A stretch of DNA of 64,000 nt, taken from Pantoea sp. alder81. GTDB lineage: Bacteria; Pseudomonadota; Gammaproteobacteria; Enterobacterales; Enterobacteriaceae. The stretch's first letter is position 1. Every line of letters starts with the position of its first letter. The DNA lies in NCBI RefSeq assembly GCF_020179835.1, contig NZ_JAIUDA010000003.1, positions 1 through 64,000 on the forward strand. The letters are read 5' to 3'. The notes beneath the pieces are model-generated. The model had not been told where the DNA came from. It saw only the letters and a list, made by a program, of their open reading frames with translations, and made no database searches. Below are positions 19,864 to 29,766 of this stretch, in pieces. The position numbers and the translations under genes are program-made.

Positions 19864-20121
19864 TATTTATAGCAATTTGCTGTGATAGGAATGTTCTGGG
19901 CGGTGCGCTAAATACGCTGTTCCTCACAGGCTTGTCAAGGTGCGAATATGAATAATTGCCAACCTTGACTGCTTCTGCTATTTATAGCGGCCTGTTTTTT
20001 CCCTGATGGGAATCGATATACCCCTTAATAATTCGCGTTGCTGGCAGTCGGTGGTCATTTTAGCCAATGCACATGCAACCTGAAGTATGACGGGAAGGGC
20101 GTGTTATCCAGGAGAAACAAC

Positions 20122-20577
20122 ATGCAAGAAGGGCAAAACCGTAAAACATCGTCCCTGAGTATCCTCGCCATCGCTGGTGTGGAGCCGTATCAGGTGAAAC
20201 CGGGCGAAGAGTATATGAACGACGCCCAACTGAGCCATTTCCGCAAGATTCTGGAAGCCTGGCGCAACCAACTTCGGGATGAAGTAGACCGCACTGTGTC
20301 GCATATGCAGGACGAAGCTGCTAACTTCCCGGATCCGGTAGACCGTGCCGCGCAGGAAGAAGAGTTCAGCCTGGAATTACGTAACCGCGATCGTGAGCGT
20401 AAATTGATCAAGAAGATCGAGAAGACGCTGAAGAAAGTGGATGACGACGATTTCGGCTACTGTGATTCCTGTGGTGTAGAAATTGGTATTCGCCGCCTTG
20501 AAGCGCGTCCGACTGCCGACCTCTGCATCGACTGCAAAACGCTGGCTGAAATCCGCGAGAAGCAGATGGCAGGCTAA
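20122..20577 (+). CDS. dksA: RNA polymerase-binding transcription factor DksA
   Basis: Binds the RNA polymerase secondary channel and works with ppGpp in the stringent response. With the ATG at 20122 (CCAGGAGAAACAAC ribosome site) the protein has 151 residues, identical in length to E. coli DksA. The coiled-coil tip acidic pair is in [14 protein letters not shown], and the zinc finger is CDSC...CIDC near residues 114-138. A longer frame from 20038 has no support. A gap of 258 bases upstream presumably holds its promoter; I see no distinct motif in it. Confidence 0.98.
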   Translation: MQEGQNRKTSSLSILAIAGVEPYQVKPGEEYMNDAQLSHFRKILEAWRNQLRDEVDRTVSHMQDEAANFPDPVDRAAQEEEFSLELRNRDRERKLIKKIEKTLKKVDDDDFGYCDSCGVEIGIRRLEARPTADLCIDCKTLAEIREKQMAG

Positions 20578-20647
20578 TGGCCGTGAGCAGACTGTCACCG
20601 CACTGCCGGGAAAACCACTGTTTTCCCGACGTGCGGTGCACCTCAAA

Positions 20648-21583
20648 ATGAACTCTTCAACTTCTCCCTGCGTCGGGCGTTTCGCTCCCTCTCCTTCTGG
20701 TGACCTGCATTTTGGTTCACTGATTGCCGCTTTAGGCAGCTACCTGAGCGCACGTGCGCAACAGGGCCGCTGGCTGGTGCGTATTGAAGATATCGATCCG
20801 CCACGAGAAGTCCCTGGCGCGGCCACACGCATCTTAAAGCAGCTGGAGCATTATGGCCTGCAATGGGATGGTGACGTGTTATGGCAATCGCAGCGTCATG
20901 AGGCTTACCGGGAAGCGCTGAGCTGGCTGCAACAGCATCGTCAAAGCTACTTTTGCACCTGCACGCGCAGCCGTATTCAGCAGCTCGGGGGGTTCTACGA
21001 CGGTCACTGTCGGGAATTACATCTCCCCGCAGAGAACGCCGCGCTGCGCCTGCGTCAGCATACGCCGGTTTATGGCTTTGACGATGACCTGCGCGGCCAC
21101 TTAGCCGCCGAGCGATCGCTGGCGGAAGAAGATTTTATTATCCATCGTCGGGATGGTTTGTTTGCTTATAACCTGGCGGTGGTGGTGGATGACCATTTTC
21201 AGGGTGTGACGGAAATCGTACGTGGGGCAGACTTGATCGCGCCCACGGTGCGTCAAATTGCGCTCTACCACCAGTTCGAGTGGCCAGTGCCGGCTTATCT
21301 GCATCTGCCGCTGGCAATAAATGATGATGGCAATAAGCTATCAAAACAGAATCATGCGCCCGCTTTACCCGCGGGAGATGTACGCCCATCGTTAGTGCAC
21401 GCGTTACGTTTGCTGGGGCAACCGGTTTGGGAAGGTTGGCAAGATGCCACAACGGAGCAACTGCTGGAGAAAGCAGTGGCCCAGTGGAGTATCCAACTGA
21501 TACCACAACAGAACGCGCGAATAACGGATGAGGCGACATCGCCATTCCTAAATGGTTCGCAACAGGCTATGATTAGCCGCTGA
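20648..21583 (+). CDS. gluQ: Glutamyl-Q tRNA(Asp) synthetase
   Basis: Truncated glutamyl-tRNA synthetase paralogue that attaches glutamate to queuosine at the wobble base of tRNA(Asp). The 311-residue protein has the class I motifs: the HIGH equivalent in [11 protein letters not shown], and KLSKQN as the KMSKS equivalent. It also has the zinc-binding CTCTRSRIQ...GHC segment and lacks the anticodon-binding domain. ATG at 20648 gives the family start; the frame stays open far upstream into dksA. It lies 70 bases after dksA, as in E. coli. Confidence 0.95.
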   Translation: MNSSTSPCVGRFAPSPSGDLHFGSLIAALGSYLSARAQQGRWLVRIEDIDPPREVPGAATRILKQLEHYGLQWDGDVLWQSQRHEAYREALSWLQQHRQSYFCTCTRSRIQQLGGFYDGHCRELHLPAENAALRLRQHTPVYGFDDDLRGHLAAERSLAEEDFIIHRRDGLFAYNLAVVVDDHFQGVTEIVRGADLIAPTVRQIALYHQFEWPVPAYLHLPLAINDDGNKLSKQNHAPALPAGDVRPSLVHALRLLGQPVWEGWQDATTEQLLEKAVAQWSIQLIPQQNARITDEATSPFLNGSQQAMISR

Positions 21584-21620
21584 TTTATTAACACCCTTTT
21601 TATCACTGTCGAGGTGTCCC

Positions 21621-23036
21621 ATTTTTACCCGAGTCGCTAATTTTTGCCGGAGAGTCCTCAAGCGTGACGAGGAGGCGCCTGAAGAGGTGGAAACTGAAAG
21701 TCTGATGACCGTCATTCCCCGTGAAAGCCATAACATCTCACGCAAAGATATCAGCGAAAACGCCCTTAAAGTGCTGTATCGCCTGAATAAAGCCGGATTC
21801 GAAGCTTACCTGGTAGGCGGCGGCGTACGCGATTTGCTGCTGGGTAAGAAGCCAAAAGACTTTGATATCACCACCAACGCCACGCCTGAGCAGATGCGCA
21901 AGTTGTTCCGCAACTGCCGCCTCGTGGGTCGTCGTTTCCGTCTGGCGCATGTGATGTTCGGTCCGGAAGTGATCGAAGTCGCCACTTTCCGTGGTCACCA
22001 CCAGGAAGAGGCTGAAGACGATCGCAACAGTTCACAGCGCGGTCAGAACGGCATGCTGCTGCGTGATAACATTTTTGGCAACATCGAAGATGATGCCCAG
22101 CGCCGCGATCTCACCATCAACAGCCTGTATTACAGCGTGGCGGATTTCTCGGTGCGTGACTACGTCGGCGGTTTGCAGGATTTGGAAGACGGCGTCATCC
22201 GTCTGATTGGCGATCCGGAAACCCGTTACCGCGAAGATCCGGTGCGTATGCTGCGCGTGGTGCGTTTTGCTGCCAAGCTGGAGATGCGCATTGCCGCGGA
22301 AACTGCCGAGCCGATTCCGCGCCTGGCTACGCTGCTAAATGATATTCCGCCTGCGCGTCTGTTTGAAGAATCCCTTAAGCTACTGCAAGCCGGTTACGGA
22401 TTCCGTACCTATCAGATGATGCGCGAGTATCATCTGTTCCAGCCGTTGTTCCCTACCCTGACGCGTGGCTTTACTGCCGAGAGCGACAGCCTGATGGAGA
22501 AAATGCTGGCACAGGTGCTGAAGAACACCGACAACCGCATTCTGAACGATATGCGCGTCAATCCGGCCTTTCTGTTTGCCGCGATGTTCTGGTATCCGCA
22601 GCTGGAATCGGCCCAACGCATCGCGCAGGAAAGCGGACTGACCTATTACGATGCCTTTGCGCTGTCGATGAACGAAACGCTGGATGAAGCCTGCCGCGCG
22701 CTGGCGATTCCTAAGCGTATCACCACTCTGATTCGCGATATCTGGCAGCTACAGTTGCGCATGTCACGTCGTCATGGCAAACGCGCATGGAAGCTGATGG
22801 AGCATCCTAAATTCCGTGCCGCTTATGATCTGCTGGCGCTGCGTGCCGATGTGGAAAACAACCGCGAACTGCAAAGCCTGACCCATTGGTGGGGCGAGTT
22901 CCAGGCTGCGGCTCCGGTTGAGCAGAAAACCATGATGAACACGCTGGGCGACGATCCGGTGGTACCGCGCCGTAAACCGCGTCGTCCGCGCCGCCGTCCA
23001 ACCGGCCCGCGCCGCGATACCAACAGCGCATCATGA
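21621..23036 (+). CDS. pcnB: Poly(A) polymerase I, apparent AUU start
   Basis: Adds 3' poly(A) tails that promote RNA decay. Reading in frame upstream of the first ATG shows coding sequence for [17 protein letters not shown] back to ATT at 21621, which aligns with the E. coli N-terminus [18 protein letters not shown]. coli pcnB is known to start at AUU. GAGGTG lies 4 bases before the ATT. The 471-residue protein (E. coli 465) has [12 protein letters not shown] and the DFD metal-binding pair (KDFDITT), the RNA-binding RRFRLAHV segment, and a basic C-terminus [16 protein letters not shown]. The stop overlaps folK (ATGA). Confidence 0.93.
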   Translation: MFTRVANFCRRVLKRDEEAPEEVETESLMTVIPRESHNISRKDISENALKVLYRLNKAGFEAYLVGGGVRDLLLGKKPKDFDITTNATPEQMRKLFRNCRLVGRRFRLAHVMFGPEVIEVATFRGHHQEEAEDDRNSSQRGQNGMLLRDNIFGNIEDDAQRRDLTINSLYYSVADFSVRDYVGGLQDLEDGVIRLIGDPETRYREDPVRMLRVVRFAAKLEMRIAAETAEPIPRLATLLNDIPPARLFEESLKLLQAGYGFRTYQMMREYHLFQPLFPTLTRGFTAESDSLMEKMLAQVLKNTDNRILNDMRVNPAFLFAAMFWYPQLESAQRIAQESGLTYYDAFALSMNETLDEACRALAIPKRITTLIRDIWQLQLRMSRRHGKRAWKLMEHPKFRAAYDLLALRADVENNRELQSLTHWWGEFQAAAPVEQKTMMNTLGDDPVVPRRKPRRPRRRPTGPRRDTNSAS

Positions 23037-23518
23037 TTCGCGTTTACCTCGCACTAGGCAGTAATCTGGCCGATCCGCTGCATCAGGTTGATGCAGCGCT
23101 GGCCGCGATTGATGCGATACCGCGCACCTCGCGCGTCGCCACCTCTTCGCTTTATCGCACGCCACCCTATGGCCCGGCAGACCAGCCTGATTACCTGAAC
23201 GCGGTAGTCGCGCTGGATACCACGCTGGAAGCGGAAGCCCTGCTCGATCATACGCAACGTATCGAGTTGGAGCATGGCCGTGTGCGCAAAGCCGAGCGCT
23301 GGGGACCGCGCACCCTTGATATCGACATCATGCTGTTTGGTCAGCAGACGATCCACACCCCACGTCTCACCGTACCGCACTACGATATGCACAACCGCGC
23401 GTTTATGCTGGTGCCGCTGTTAGAGATCGCGCCCGGCCTGCGTCTGCCGAATGGCCAGCCTTTAACTGGCATCCTCGCCACGCTCGATCGCAGCACCATC
23501 CGCTTGTGGTCTGAGTAG
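23033..23518 (+). CDS. folK: 6-Hydroxymethyl-7,8-dihydropterin pyrophosphokinase
   Basis: Folate pathway enzyme that transfers pyrophosphate from ATP to hydroxymethyl-dihydropterin. The 161-residue protein (E. coli 159) starts [11 protein letters not shown] and has the signature [12 protein letters not shown] (about 92-103) with the metal-binding Asp pair, and [13 protein letters not shown]. It overlaps pcnB by 4 bases, so translation is likely coupled. Confidence 0.97.
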   Translation: MIRVYLALGSNLADPLHQVDAALAAIDAIPRTSRVATSSLYRTPPYGPADQPDYLNAVVALDTTLEAEALLDHTQRIELEHGRVRKAERWGPRTLDIDIMLFGQQTIHTPRLTVPHYDMHNRAFMLVPLLEIAPGLRLPNGQPLTGILATLDRSTIRLWSE

Positions 23519-23600
23519 GCGGCAATAATCGCACTACGGTCGTATCGCCTTTTCAATCAATCCAGTACACTGCGCGCATCAGAAAACTCTGGAGTGTACG

Positions 23601-24395
23601 ATGAAACCGACAACCATCACCCATCTACGCCAGCTCAAAGCCAGTGGCCGCAAATTTGCCACCCTGACGGCCTACGACTTTAGCTTTGCCCGCCTGTTTG
23701 CTGATGAAGGCATTCAGGTGATGCTGATTGGCGACTCCCTTGGCATGACCGTGCAAGGCCATGAATCCACATTACCTGTCACCGTGGCGGATATCGCTTA
23801 TCACACCGCTGCCGTGCGCCGTGGCGCGCCGAATGCGCTGGTGATGGCCGACCTGCCGTTTATGAGTTACGCCACGCCGCAGCAAACCTTCGATAACGCC
23901 GCTCAACTGATGCGCGCCGGTGCCAACATGGTGAAGCTGGAAGGCGGTGAATGGCTGGCAGACACCGTGCGTATGCTCACCGAGCGCGCCGTGCCGGTCT
24001 GTGGTCATCTTGGCCTGACGCCGCAGTCAGTGAACATCTTGGGTGGCTACAAGGTTCAGGGCCGCGATGAAGCGGGTGCAGAGCGCCTGTTAGCCGATGC
24101 GCTGGCGCTGGAAGCCGCCGGGGCGCAACTGATGGTGCTGGAGTGCGTGCCGGTGGCGCTGGCAGAGCGCATCACCAAAGCATTGCACATTCCGGTGATC
24201 GGCATTGGTGCCGGTAACGTCACCGACGGACAGATTCTGGTGATGCACGATGCCTTTGGCATTACCGGCGGTCATATTCCCAAATTTGCCAAAAATTTCC
24301 TCGCGGAAACCGGCGACATTCGCGCGGCAATTCGCCAGTATATTGCCGACGTTGAGGCGGGCATTTATCCTGCCGCCGAACACAGTTTCCAGTAA
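23601..24395 (+). CDS. panB: 3-Methyl-2-oxobutanoate hydroxymethyltransferase
   Basis: First committed step of pantothenate synthesis: ketoisovalerate plus methylene-tetrahydrofolate gives ketopantoate. The 264-residue protein (the E. coli length) has the conserved [27 protein letters not shown], metal ligands in GDS and MVKLEGG, and [23 protein letters not shown] precedes the ATG. panC follows after 15 bases. An 82-base gap from folK probably contains the promoter. Confidence 0.98.
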   Translation: MKPTTITHLRQLKASGRKFATLTAYDFSFARLFADEGIQVMLIGDSLGMTVQGHESTLPVTVADIAYHTAAVRRGAPNALVMADLPFMSYATPQQTFDNAAQLMRAGANMVKLEGGEWLADTVRMLTERAVPVCGHLGLTPQSVNILGGYKVQGRDEAGAERLLADALALEAAGAQLMVLECVPVALAERITKALHIPVIGIGAGNVTDGQILVMHDAFGITGGHIPKFAKNFLAETGDIRAAIRQYIADVEAGIYPAAEHSFQ

Positions 24396-24410
24396 ATCAG
24401 GAGAGTTGCA

Positions 24411-25265
24411 GTGCTGATTATTGAATCGCTGCCGATGTTGCGCCGGGAAATTCATCGCTGGCGGCAGGAAGGCAAACGTATCGCGCTGGTGCCGACCATG
24501 GGCAACCTGCATGACGGCCACCTGACATTGGTGGAAGAAGCGCGCGAGCGGGCCGATATTGTGGTGGCCTCGATTTTCGTCAACCCGATGCAGTTTGAAC
24601 GCGCCGATGACCTCGCGCGCTATCCTCGCACCTTGCAGGACGATTGCGAGAAACTCAATCGTCATAGCGTCGATGTGGTATTTGCCCCTGCGCCGGCGGA
24701 TGTTTATCCCAAAGGCCTGGATAGCCAAACCTTCGTTGAAGTCCCGGGGTTATCGTCCCTGCTGGAAGGTGCCAGCCGTCCTGGTCACTTCCGTGGCGTT
24801 TCCACTATCGTGAGCAAACTGTTCAATCTGGTGCAGCCCGATATTGCCTGCTTTGGCGAGAAGGATTTCCAGCAGTTAGCCATTATCCGCAAGATGGTGG
24901 CTGATATGGGCTTCGATATCGAGATTGTCGGCGTACCAACCGTACGCGCGAAAGATGGTTTGGCGTTGAGTTCACGTAACGGTTATCTCACCAGCGAAGA
25001 GCGCGCGATCGCTGCGGGTCTGAGCCAGGTGATGAACAGCATGGCCGAGCGTCTGAACAACGGCGAACGCCATGTCGAAGAGATTATCGAAACGGCCGAG
25101 GCCGCATTGCGTGAGAAAGGCTTCCGCCCTGATGGCCTGGCCATTTGCGATGCCGACAATCTGCAGCCGCTGACGGTAGATAGCCAGCGCGCCGTGATTC
25201 TGATGGCCGCCTGGTTGGGCAATGCGCGCCTGATCGATAATCAGCAAGTGGATCTGACGGAGTAA
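24411..25265 (+). CDS. panC: Pantothenate synthetase
   Basis: ATP-dependent condensation of pantoate with beta-alanine. The 284-residue protein (E. coli 283) starts with GTG at 24411, preceded by CAGGAGAG. It has the HIGH-like MGNLHDGHL (about 30-38), FVNPMQF, the [11 protein letters not shown] loop, FGEKDFQQL and a KMSKS-like LSSRNGYL. It is the second gene of panBCD; panD follows after 40 bases. Confidence 0.97.
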   Translation: MLIIESLPMLRREIHRWRQEGKRIALVPTMGNLHDGHLTLVEEARERADIVVASIFVNPMQFERADDLARYPRTLQDDCEKLNRHSVDVVFAPAPADVYPKGLDSQTFVEVPGLSSLLEGASRPGHFRGVSTIVSKLFNLVQPDIACFGEKDFQQLAIIRKMVADMGFDIEIVGVPTVRAKDGLALSSRNGYLTSEERAIAAGLSQVMNSMAERLNNGERHVEEIIETAEAALREKGFRPDGLAICDADNLQPLTVDSQRAVILMAAWLGNARLIDNQQVDLTE

Positions 25266-25305
25266 CCTCCGTCGTTTAATCGCAGCTTAATAAGGTTATC
25301 CCGTT

Positions 25306-25686
25306 ATGATTCGTACCGTACTTCAGGGCAAACTGCACCGCGTGAAAGTCACTCAGGCAGATCTGCACTACGAAGGTTCCTGCGCCATCGATCAGGATTT
25401 TCTTGATGCATCCGGCATTCTGCAATACGAAGCCATCGACATCTACAACGTCACCAATGGTCAGCGTTTCTCTACCTACGCGATTGCCGCTGAGCGTGGC
25501 TCGAAGATCATCTCCGTCAACGGTGCCGCCGCCCGTTGTGCCTGTGAAGGTGACATCATGATTATCTGCTCATACGTGCAGGTGGAAGATGCAGTGGCAC
25601 GCAGCTGGCAGCCGAAAGTCGCCTATTTCGAAGGTGACAACGAGATGAAACGCATCGCTAAGGCGCTGCCGGTTCAGGTTGCCTGA
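25306..25686 (+). CDS. panD: Aspartate 1-decarboxylase
   Basis: Pyruvoyl enzyme that makes beta-alanine for pantothenate. The 126-residue proenzyme (the E. coli length) has the self-cleavage site Gly24-Ser25 (HYEGSCAID), where Ser25 becomes the pyruvoyl group, and conserved YNVTNGQRF and NGAAARC. Unlike E. coli, no extra gene separates it from panC. A strong hairpin follows the stop codon. Confidence 0.98.
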   Translation: MIRTVLQGKLHRVKVTQADLHYEGSCAIDQDFLDASGILQYEAIDIYNVTNGQRFSTYAIAAERGSKIISVNGAAARCACEGDIMIICSYVQVEDAVARSWQPKVAYFEGDNEMKRIAKALPVQVA

Positions 25687-25692
25687 TCAAAA

Positions 25693-25716
25693 CGGAACCT
25701 CTGCTCAGAGGTTCCG
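25693..25716. terminator. Bidirectional terminator between panD and the acyltransferase
   Basis: Perfect 11-bp stem CGGAACCTCTG/CAGAGGTTCCG around CT, in the 38-base convergent gap. It is followed by CCCTTCTCTT on the plus strand and TTTTGAT on the minus strand. Confidence 0.8.
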
Positions 25717-25724
25717 CCCTTCTC

Positions 25725-26738
25725 TTACACCGGTTTTGCCACCTTCACACGCGGCTGCGTCTTCAGGGTAAACAGGAAATTGAACCAGCCACGCTGGCGT
25801 AACAAGCACAGCGTCCACGGCAGGATCATTGCCGCAGCGAAAGCCAGCACAAACAACAGATCATGTATCCATGGCGAAGGCGTCTGCAGCTTCACAATCT
25901 TGCTGAAGAATTGAATCACCAGATAATGCGACAGGTAGAAGACGATGGAATTCACCCCAACGTAGTGCACCAGTCGTGAGTTCACCTTCAGTGATATCCA
26001 GACAAACAGCGGGATAGACAACAGCGCCAGCGCGGCCAGCAGCACATGTGACGGCGGATGTGCAGTCAGCAGATTCAGGCACAGGAAAAGAATGACACTT
26101 GCCAGTGAGAGCAGCACCAATAGCGAATTCTCTGCCAGCTTGGGAATATCATATTGCCTGCGCGCTAACTGATCGCCGACGTAGAAGAAAATAAACAGAT
26201 TAATCGATTTATTGATATGCGCATTATCGAAGCTGGCAAACATGCCATCGGCGCTCAGCTCGGGCAGGAAATAACTGAGTAATAAACACCCTGGAATCAC
26301 CAGCCAAAACGGTAATTGACGAACAAAAATGATAGCCAGGAAGAAGAAGAACAATGAATGCAAAAACCAGGTTATATCGCCGCCGCCACTCAGATGCATG
26401 GCAATAACATGCAATGGCGATTGCGGATTATTTGCCATCGAGCTGAATAATATTTTCAATCCACCGTACACCAACACCCAGACGGCAAAGGGATATAAGA
26501 TGGTCTGAATTTTATTATGAATAAACGGACCCAGTCCTTTGCGTAATCCGGCATCAACAAACAATCCCGAAACAAAGAACACCAGACCAAGAAAGACCGG
26601 TATCAACAACGGATCCAGCGTTAACACCAGCGGAGCGAAGTGTCCGACGTTACCATTCACCGCAATAACGCAGTGCAGCAGAATAACGACAAGTACACCA
26701 ATACCTCGCAGATTATCCACCCACGTTAAACGATTCAT
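25725..26738 (-). CDS. Membrane acyltransferase family 3 protein
   Basis: Predicted inner-membrane acyltransferase of the OafA/NodX class (Acyl_transf_3), which O-acylates surface sugars or other acceptors. The protein has 337 residues and about ten hydrophobic segments. It starts RLTWVDNLRGIGVLVVILLH, where the His after the first membrane segment matches the family catalytic region; VFFVSGLF is also typical. The ATG at 26738 has AGGGC upstream; an open frame extends 48 bases further without support. It is a single gene with AT-rich flanks. Acceptor and acyl donor cannot be told from the sequence. Confidence 0.85.
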   Translation of the reverse strand: MNRLTWVDNLRGIGVLVVILLHCVIAVNGNVGHFAPLVLTLDPLLIPVFLGLVFFVSGLFVDAGLRKGLGPFIHNKIQTILYPFAVWVLVYGGLKILFSSMANNPQSPLHVIAMHLSGGGDITWFLHSLFFFFLAIIFVRQLPFWLVIPGCLLLSYFLPELSADGMFASFDNAHINKSINLFIFFYVGDQLARRQYDIPKLAENSLLVLLSLASVILFLCLNLLTAHPPSHVLLAALALLSIPLFVWISLKVNSRLVHYVGVNSIVFYLSHYLVIQFFSKIVKLQTPSPWIHDLLFVLAFAAAMILPWTLCLLRQRGWFNFLFTLKTQPRVKVAKPV

Positions 26739-26786
26739 GTTAATTGCCCTGTTTAAAAATATAAGTGTCCGATCCGCCACGCGCAT

Positions 26787-27091
26787 GGCGTCGCGAAGGA
26801 AGTTGAACTCGCTTTATGATAAAGACGTGATCTATTAGCGAATGAATATTCCAATGACTGACACTTAATAACAAGTTCAAAAAACTGGACAAAAACTTAC
26901 AAATTCTTAGCAGAATATAAATCAATAACTTACGGCATCGATAAGCGCCGATTATCAGAATAATTTCAAATTATCGCAAAATGGAATAACTCATGACTGA
27001 CAGTTACTGACTGTTTCATTTTTGATATTTAATTGGTCTTAATAGCTCGGGGAATTATCTTACAAAAGAGAGGAGATAAAGAGGCAGAAAT
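26787..27091. other. AT-rich gap without a gene
   Basis: About 300 bases between the acyltransferase start and the yadH terminator, much richer in A/T than the flanks. It contains several AATTAT/TATAAT-like stretches suitable for promoters of the leftward acyltransferase, but no open frame with a ribosome site that I can support. Confidence 0.6.
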
Positions 27092-27117
27092 AACAATGCA
27101 GCCGAAGCTGCATTGTT
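27092..27117 (-). terminator. Terminator of yadGH
   Basis: Perfect 11-bp stem AACAATGCAGC/GCTGCATTGTT with a TTCG loop on the minus strand, 11 bases after the yadH stop, followed by a weak T tract (ATTTCT). Confidence 0.75.
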
Positions 27118-27127
27118 AAAAAGTCTA

Positions 27128-27898
27128 TCAGGTACGTAATCCGCGACCGCGCTGAATCAGCGCATAGACCAGCACGTAAAACACCACGATAAAGCCAATC
27201 AACACTGACAAGGTCAGTGCCAGCGGCACATCACTGATGCCAAGAAAACCGTAGCGGAAGCCGCTGATCATATACACCACCGGGTTCAGCTTTGACACCG
27301 CCTGCCAGAACGGCGGCAACAGCGTCAGTGAGTAAAACACGCCGCCCAGATAAGTTAATGGCGTCAGCACGAAGGTCGGAATCAAGCTGATGTCATCAAA
27401 GGTACGTGCGAATACCGCATTCAGCAGCCCCGCCAGCGAGAAAAGAATCGCCGTTAGCAGCAGCGTCAGGGCCACCATTGACCAGGAGTGCACGTGGAAC
27501 GGCACGAAGAACAGCGAAATCGCGGTCACCAGAATGCCGACACATACACCGCGCGCCACGCCACCGCCGACATAACCGGCAATGATGATGTGCGTCGGTA
27601 CGGGTGCCACCAGCAACTCTTCGATGTTGCGCTGGAATTTAGCGCTGAAGAATGATGATGCCACGTTGGCGTAGGCGTTGGTGATCACCGCCATCATGAT
27701 CAATCCAGGCACGATGAACTGCATGTAGCTAAAGCCGTGCATATCGCCGATGCGTGAACCAATCAGGTTGCCGAAGATAATGAAATAGAGCGTCATGGTG
27801 ATCACCGGTGGCACCAGCGTCTGAATCCAGATGCGAGCGAAACGGTTGATCTCCTTGGCCCAGATACTCTTGAGCGCTACCCAGTATAAATGTGTCAT
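27128..27898 (-). CDS. yadH: ABC-2 type transporter permease YadH
   Basis: Inner-membrane permease of an ABC-2 exporter; the substrate of YadGH is unknown. The 256-residue protein (the E. coli length) has six membrane segments and the ABC-2 signature region around LTPLTYLGGVFYSLTLLPP. It begins MTHLYWVALKSIWAKEINRF. Its ATG overlaps the yadG stop by 4 bases, so permease and ATPase are coupled. Confidence 0.95.
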   Translation of the reverse strand: MTHLYWVALKSIWAKEINRFARIWIQTLVPPVITMTLYFIIFGNLIGSRIGDMHGFSYMQFIVPGLIMMAVITNAYANVASSFFSAKFQRNIEELLVAPVPTHIIIAGYVGGGVARGVCVGILVTAISLFFVPFHVHSWSMVALTLLLTAILFSLAGLLNAVFARTFDDISLIPTFVLTPLTYLGGVFYSLTLLPPFWQAVSKLNPVVYMISGFRYGFLGISDVPLALTLSVLIGFIVVFYVLVYALIQRGRGLRT

Positions 27899-28818
27899 GC
27901 TTTCACTCCTTTACCCTGGGTCAGGCTGACGAACAGCTCTTCAAGGCGGTTCGCTTTGTTACGCATACTCAGCACCTGCACACCCTGCGAACTTAACTGG
28001 CTAAATACACTGTTCAGGCCCTGCTCGCGCATCACTTCCACTTCCAGCGTTGAAGTATCCACCAGACGATACTGGAAACCTTCCAGCTGCGGCAGCGGGC
28101 TGCGCGGCGCCAAATCGAGGATGAAGGTTTCCGATTGCAGCTTCGACAGCAGGCCTTTCATCGAGGTGTTTTCCACCAGCTCACCGCTCTGGATAATGCC
28201 GATATTGCGGCACAGCATTTCAGCTTCTTCCAGATAATGGGTGGTGAGAATAATGGTGGTGCCTTTGATGTTGAGATCTTTCAGGAAGGTCCACATTGAG
28301 CGACGCAGTTCGATATCCACGCCGGCGGTGGGTTCATCCAGAATCAGTAGTTTCGGCTCGTGCATCAGCGCGCGGGCAATCATCAAACGGCGTTTCATGC
28401 CGCCTGAGAGCATGCGGGCACGCTCGTTGCGTTTACCCCACAGATCGAGCTGGTTGAGGTACTTCTCGGCGCGCTTGTTGGCTTCAGCCCGCTCCACACC
28501 GTAGTAACCGGCCTGATTGACCACAATCTGCATCACGGTTTCAAACGGGTTAAAGTTGAATTCCTGCGGCACCAACCCAAGCTGGCGTTTCGCATTGACC
28601 ACATCCTTTGACAGGTCATAGCCGAACACGCGCACACTGCCGCCGGATTTATTCACCAGCGAACTGATAATGCCGATAGTGGTGGATTTGCCCGCGCCAT
28701 TTGGCCCGAGCAGCGCGTAAAAATCGCCAGCCTCTACGTTGAGGTCAAGCTTCTTCAGCGCCTGAACGCCGCCGGGATAGGTTTTGGTGAGCCCGGAAAT
28801 TTCCAGTGCATAAGTCAT
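27895..28818 (-). CDS. yadG: ABC transporter ATP-binding protein YadG
   Basis: ATPase partner of YadH. The 307-residue protein (E. coli 308) has Walker A GPNGAGKST (about 39-47), Q-loop LVPQEFNFNPF, signature LSGGMKRR (about 142-149), Walker B LLILDEPTAGVD and the switch His TTHYLEEAE. The C-terminal 70 residues are the extension typical of ABC-2 drug/polysaccharide ATPases. In E. coli the can gene lies between yadG and hpt; here it is absent. Confidence 0.96.
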   Translation of the reverse strand: MTYALEISGLTKTYPGGVQALKKLDLNVEAGDFYALLGPNGAGKSTTIGIISSLVNKSGGSVRVFGYDLSKDVVNAKRQLGLVPQEFNFNPFETVMQIVVNQAGYYGVERAEANKRAEKYLNQLDLWGKRNERARMLSGGMKRRLMIARALMHEPKLLILDEPTAGVDIELRRSMWTFLKDLNIKGTTIILTTHYLEEAEMLCRNIGIIQSGELVENTSMKGLLSKLQSETFILDLAPRSPLPQLEGFQYRLVDTSTLEVEVMREQGLNSVFSQLSSQGVQVLSMRNKANRLEELFVSLTQGKGVKA

Positions 28819-28984
28819 TGCGAATCCATACCCTGTTGTAGTGACATCAAAGCCCTATGAAATGATAGTGCGCTCACGCCGAGCATGCGGGGTTATTCAG
28901 AGATAACGAGTGAAAAATCAAAGATGAAGCGCTGAGCGATAACCCGCGACACTTTACCACTCTGCATGCGGCAGGGGAACGCGA

Positions 28985-29019
28985 GCGCAGCCCGTAAGTC
29001 ATTGACTCGCGGGCTGCGC
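28985..29019 (-). terminator. Hairpin downstream of hpt
   Basis: 10-bp stem GCGCAGCCCG/CGGGCTGCGC with a 15-base loop, 45 bases past the hpt stop. No T run follows, so termination is inferred only from position. Confidence 0.4.
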
Positions 29020-29063
29020 ATCTTATCGCAGGCTGAAGGGATTAGCCTTGGAAGATTGTGCGG

Positions 29064-29600
29064 TTATTCACCGGTCGGGATAACTTTGCCGATATACGGC
29101 AGATGACGATAGCGTTGCGCGTAATCGATACCAAAGCCCACCACGAATTCATCAGGGATGGTAAAGCCGACATACTCCACGGTGACCTCCACTTCGCGGC
29201 GCTCTGGTTTATCCAACAGAGTGCAGATCGCCAGTGATTTTGGCTCACGCAGGCGCAGGATTTCACGCACTTTGCTTAGGGTGTTACCGGAGTCGATGAT
29301 GTCTTCCACGATCAGCACATCTTTACCGCGAATATCTTCGTCGAGATCTTTGAGGATTTTCACGTCGCGGGTCGATGACATGCCGCTGCCGTAGCTGGAG
29401 GCCGTCATAAAGTCGACTTCATGCGGCACGTCGATGGCGCGGCAGAGATCGGCCATAAACATAAAGGAGCCGCGCAGCAGACCTACCAACACCATTTCGC
29501 TGCCGCTGCTACGGTAGTGTTCGCTAATCTGCTTGCCCAGTTCGGCAATACGGGTTGCGATCTCCTGCTCAGAGATCATCACGTCGACGGTGTGTTTCAT
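29064..29600 (-). CDS. hpt: Hypoxanthine phosphoribosyltransferase
   Basis: Purine salvage: hypoxanthine plus PRPP gives IMP. With ATG at 29600 the protein has 178 residues, as in E. coli. The PRPP motif is [14 protein letters not shown] (about 99-112), and [13 protein letters not shown] and [10 protein letters not shown] are conserved. The frame is open for 33 codons upstream, but E. coli similarity begins at MKHTVDVMI. It is a single gene, divergent from the PLP-enzyme gene. Confidence 0.96.
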   Translation of the reverse strand: MKHTVDVMISEQEIATRIAELGKQISEHYRSSGSEMVLVGLLRGSFMFMADLCRAIDVPHEVDFMTASSYGSGMSSTRDVKILKDLDEDIRGKDVLIVEDIIDSGNTLSKVREILRLREPKSLAICTLLDKPERREVEVTVEYVGFTIPDEFVVGFGIDYAQRYRHLPYIGKVIPTGE

Positions 29601-29766
29601 TGCATTCGCCTGGTTAAGGTTTTTCAGAAAGCCACGAAGTCTATCATAGTCGAACCAACCTCTAACGCGGCGCACAGAACGCAAACGATACCGTGGCAAA
29701 ATTTATTGCGCTGTCCTTAACTACAGGAATCGTTCCCCCCTCTTACCGGTGACCTCTGGAGATCCT

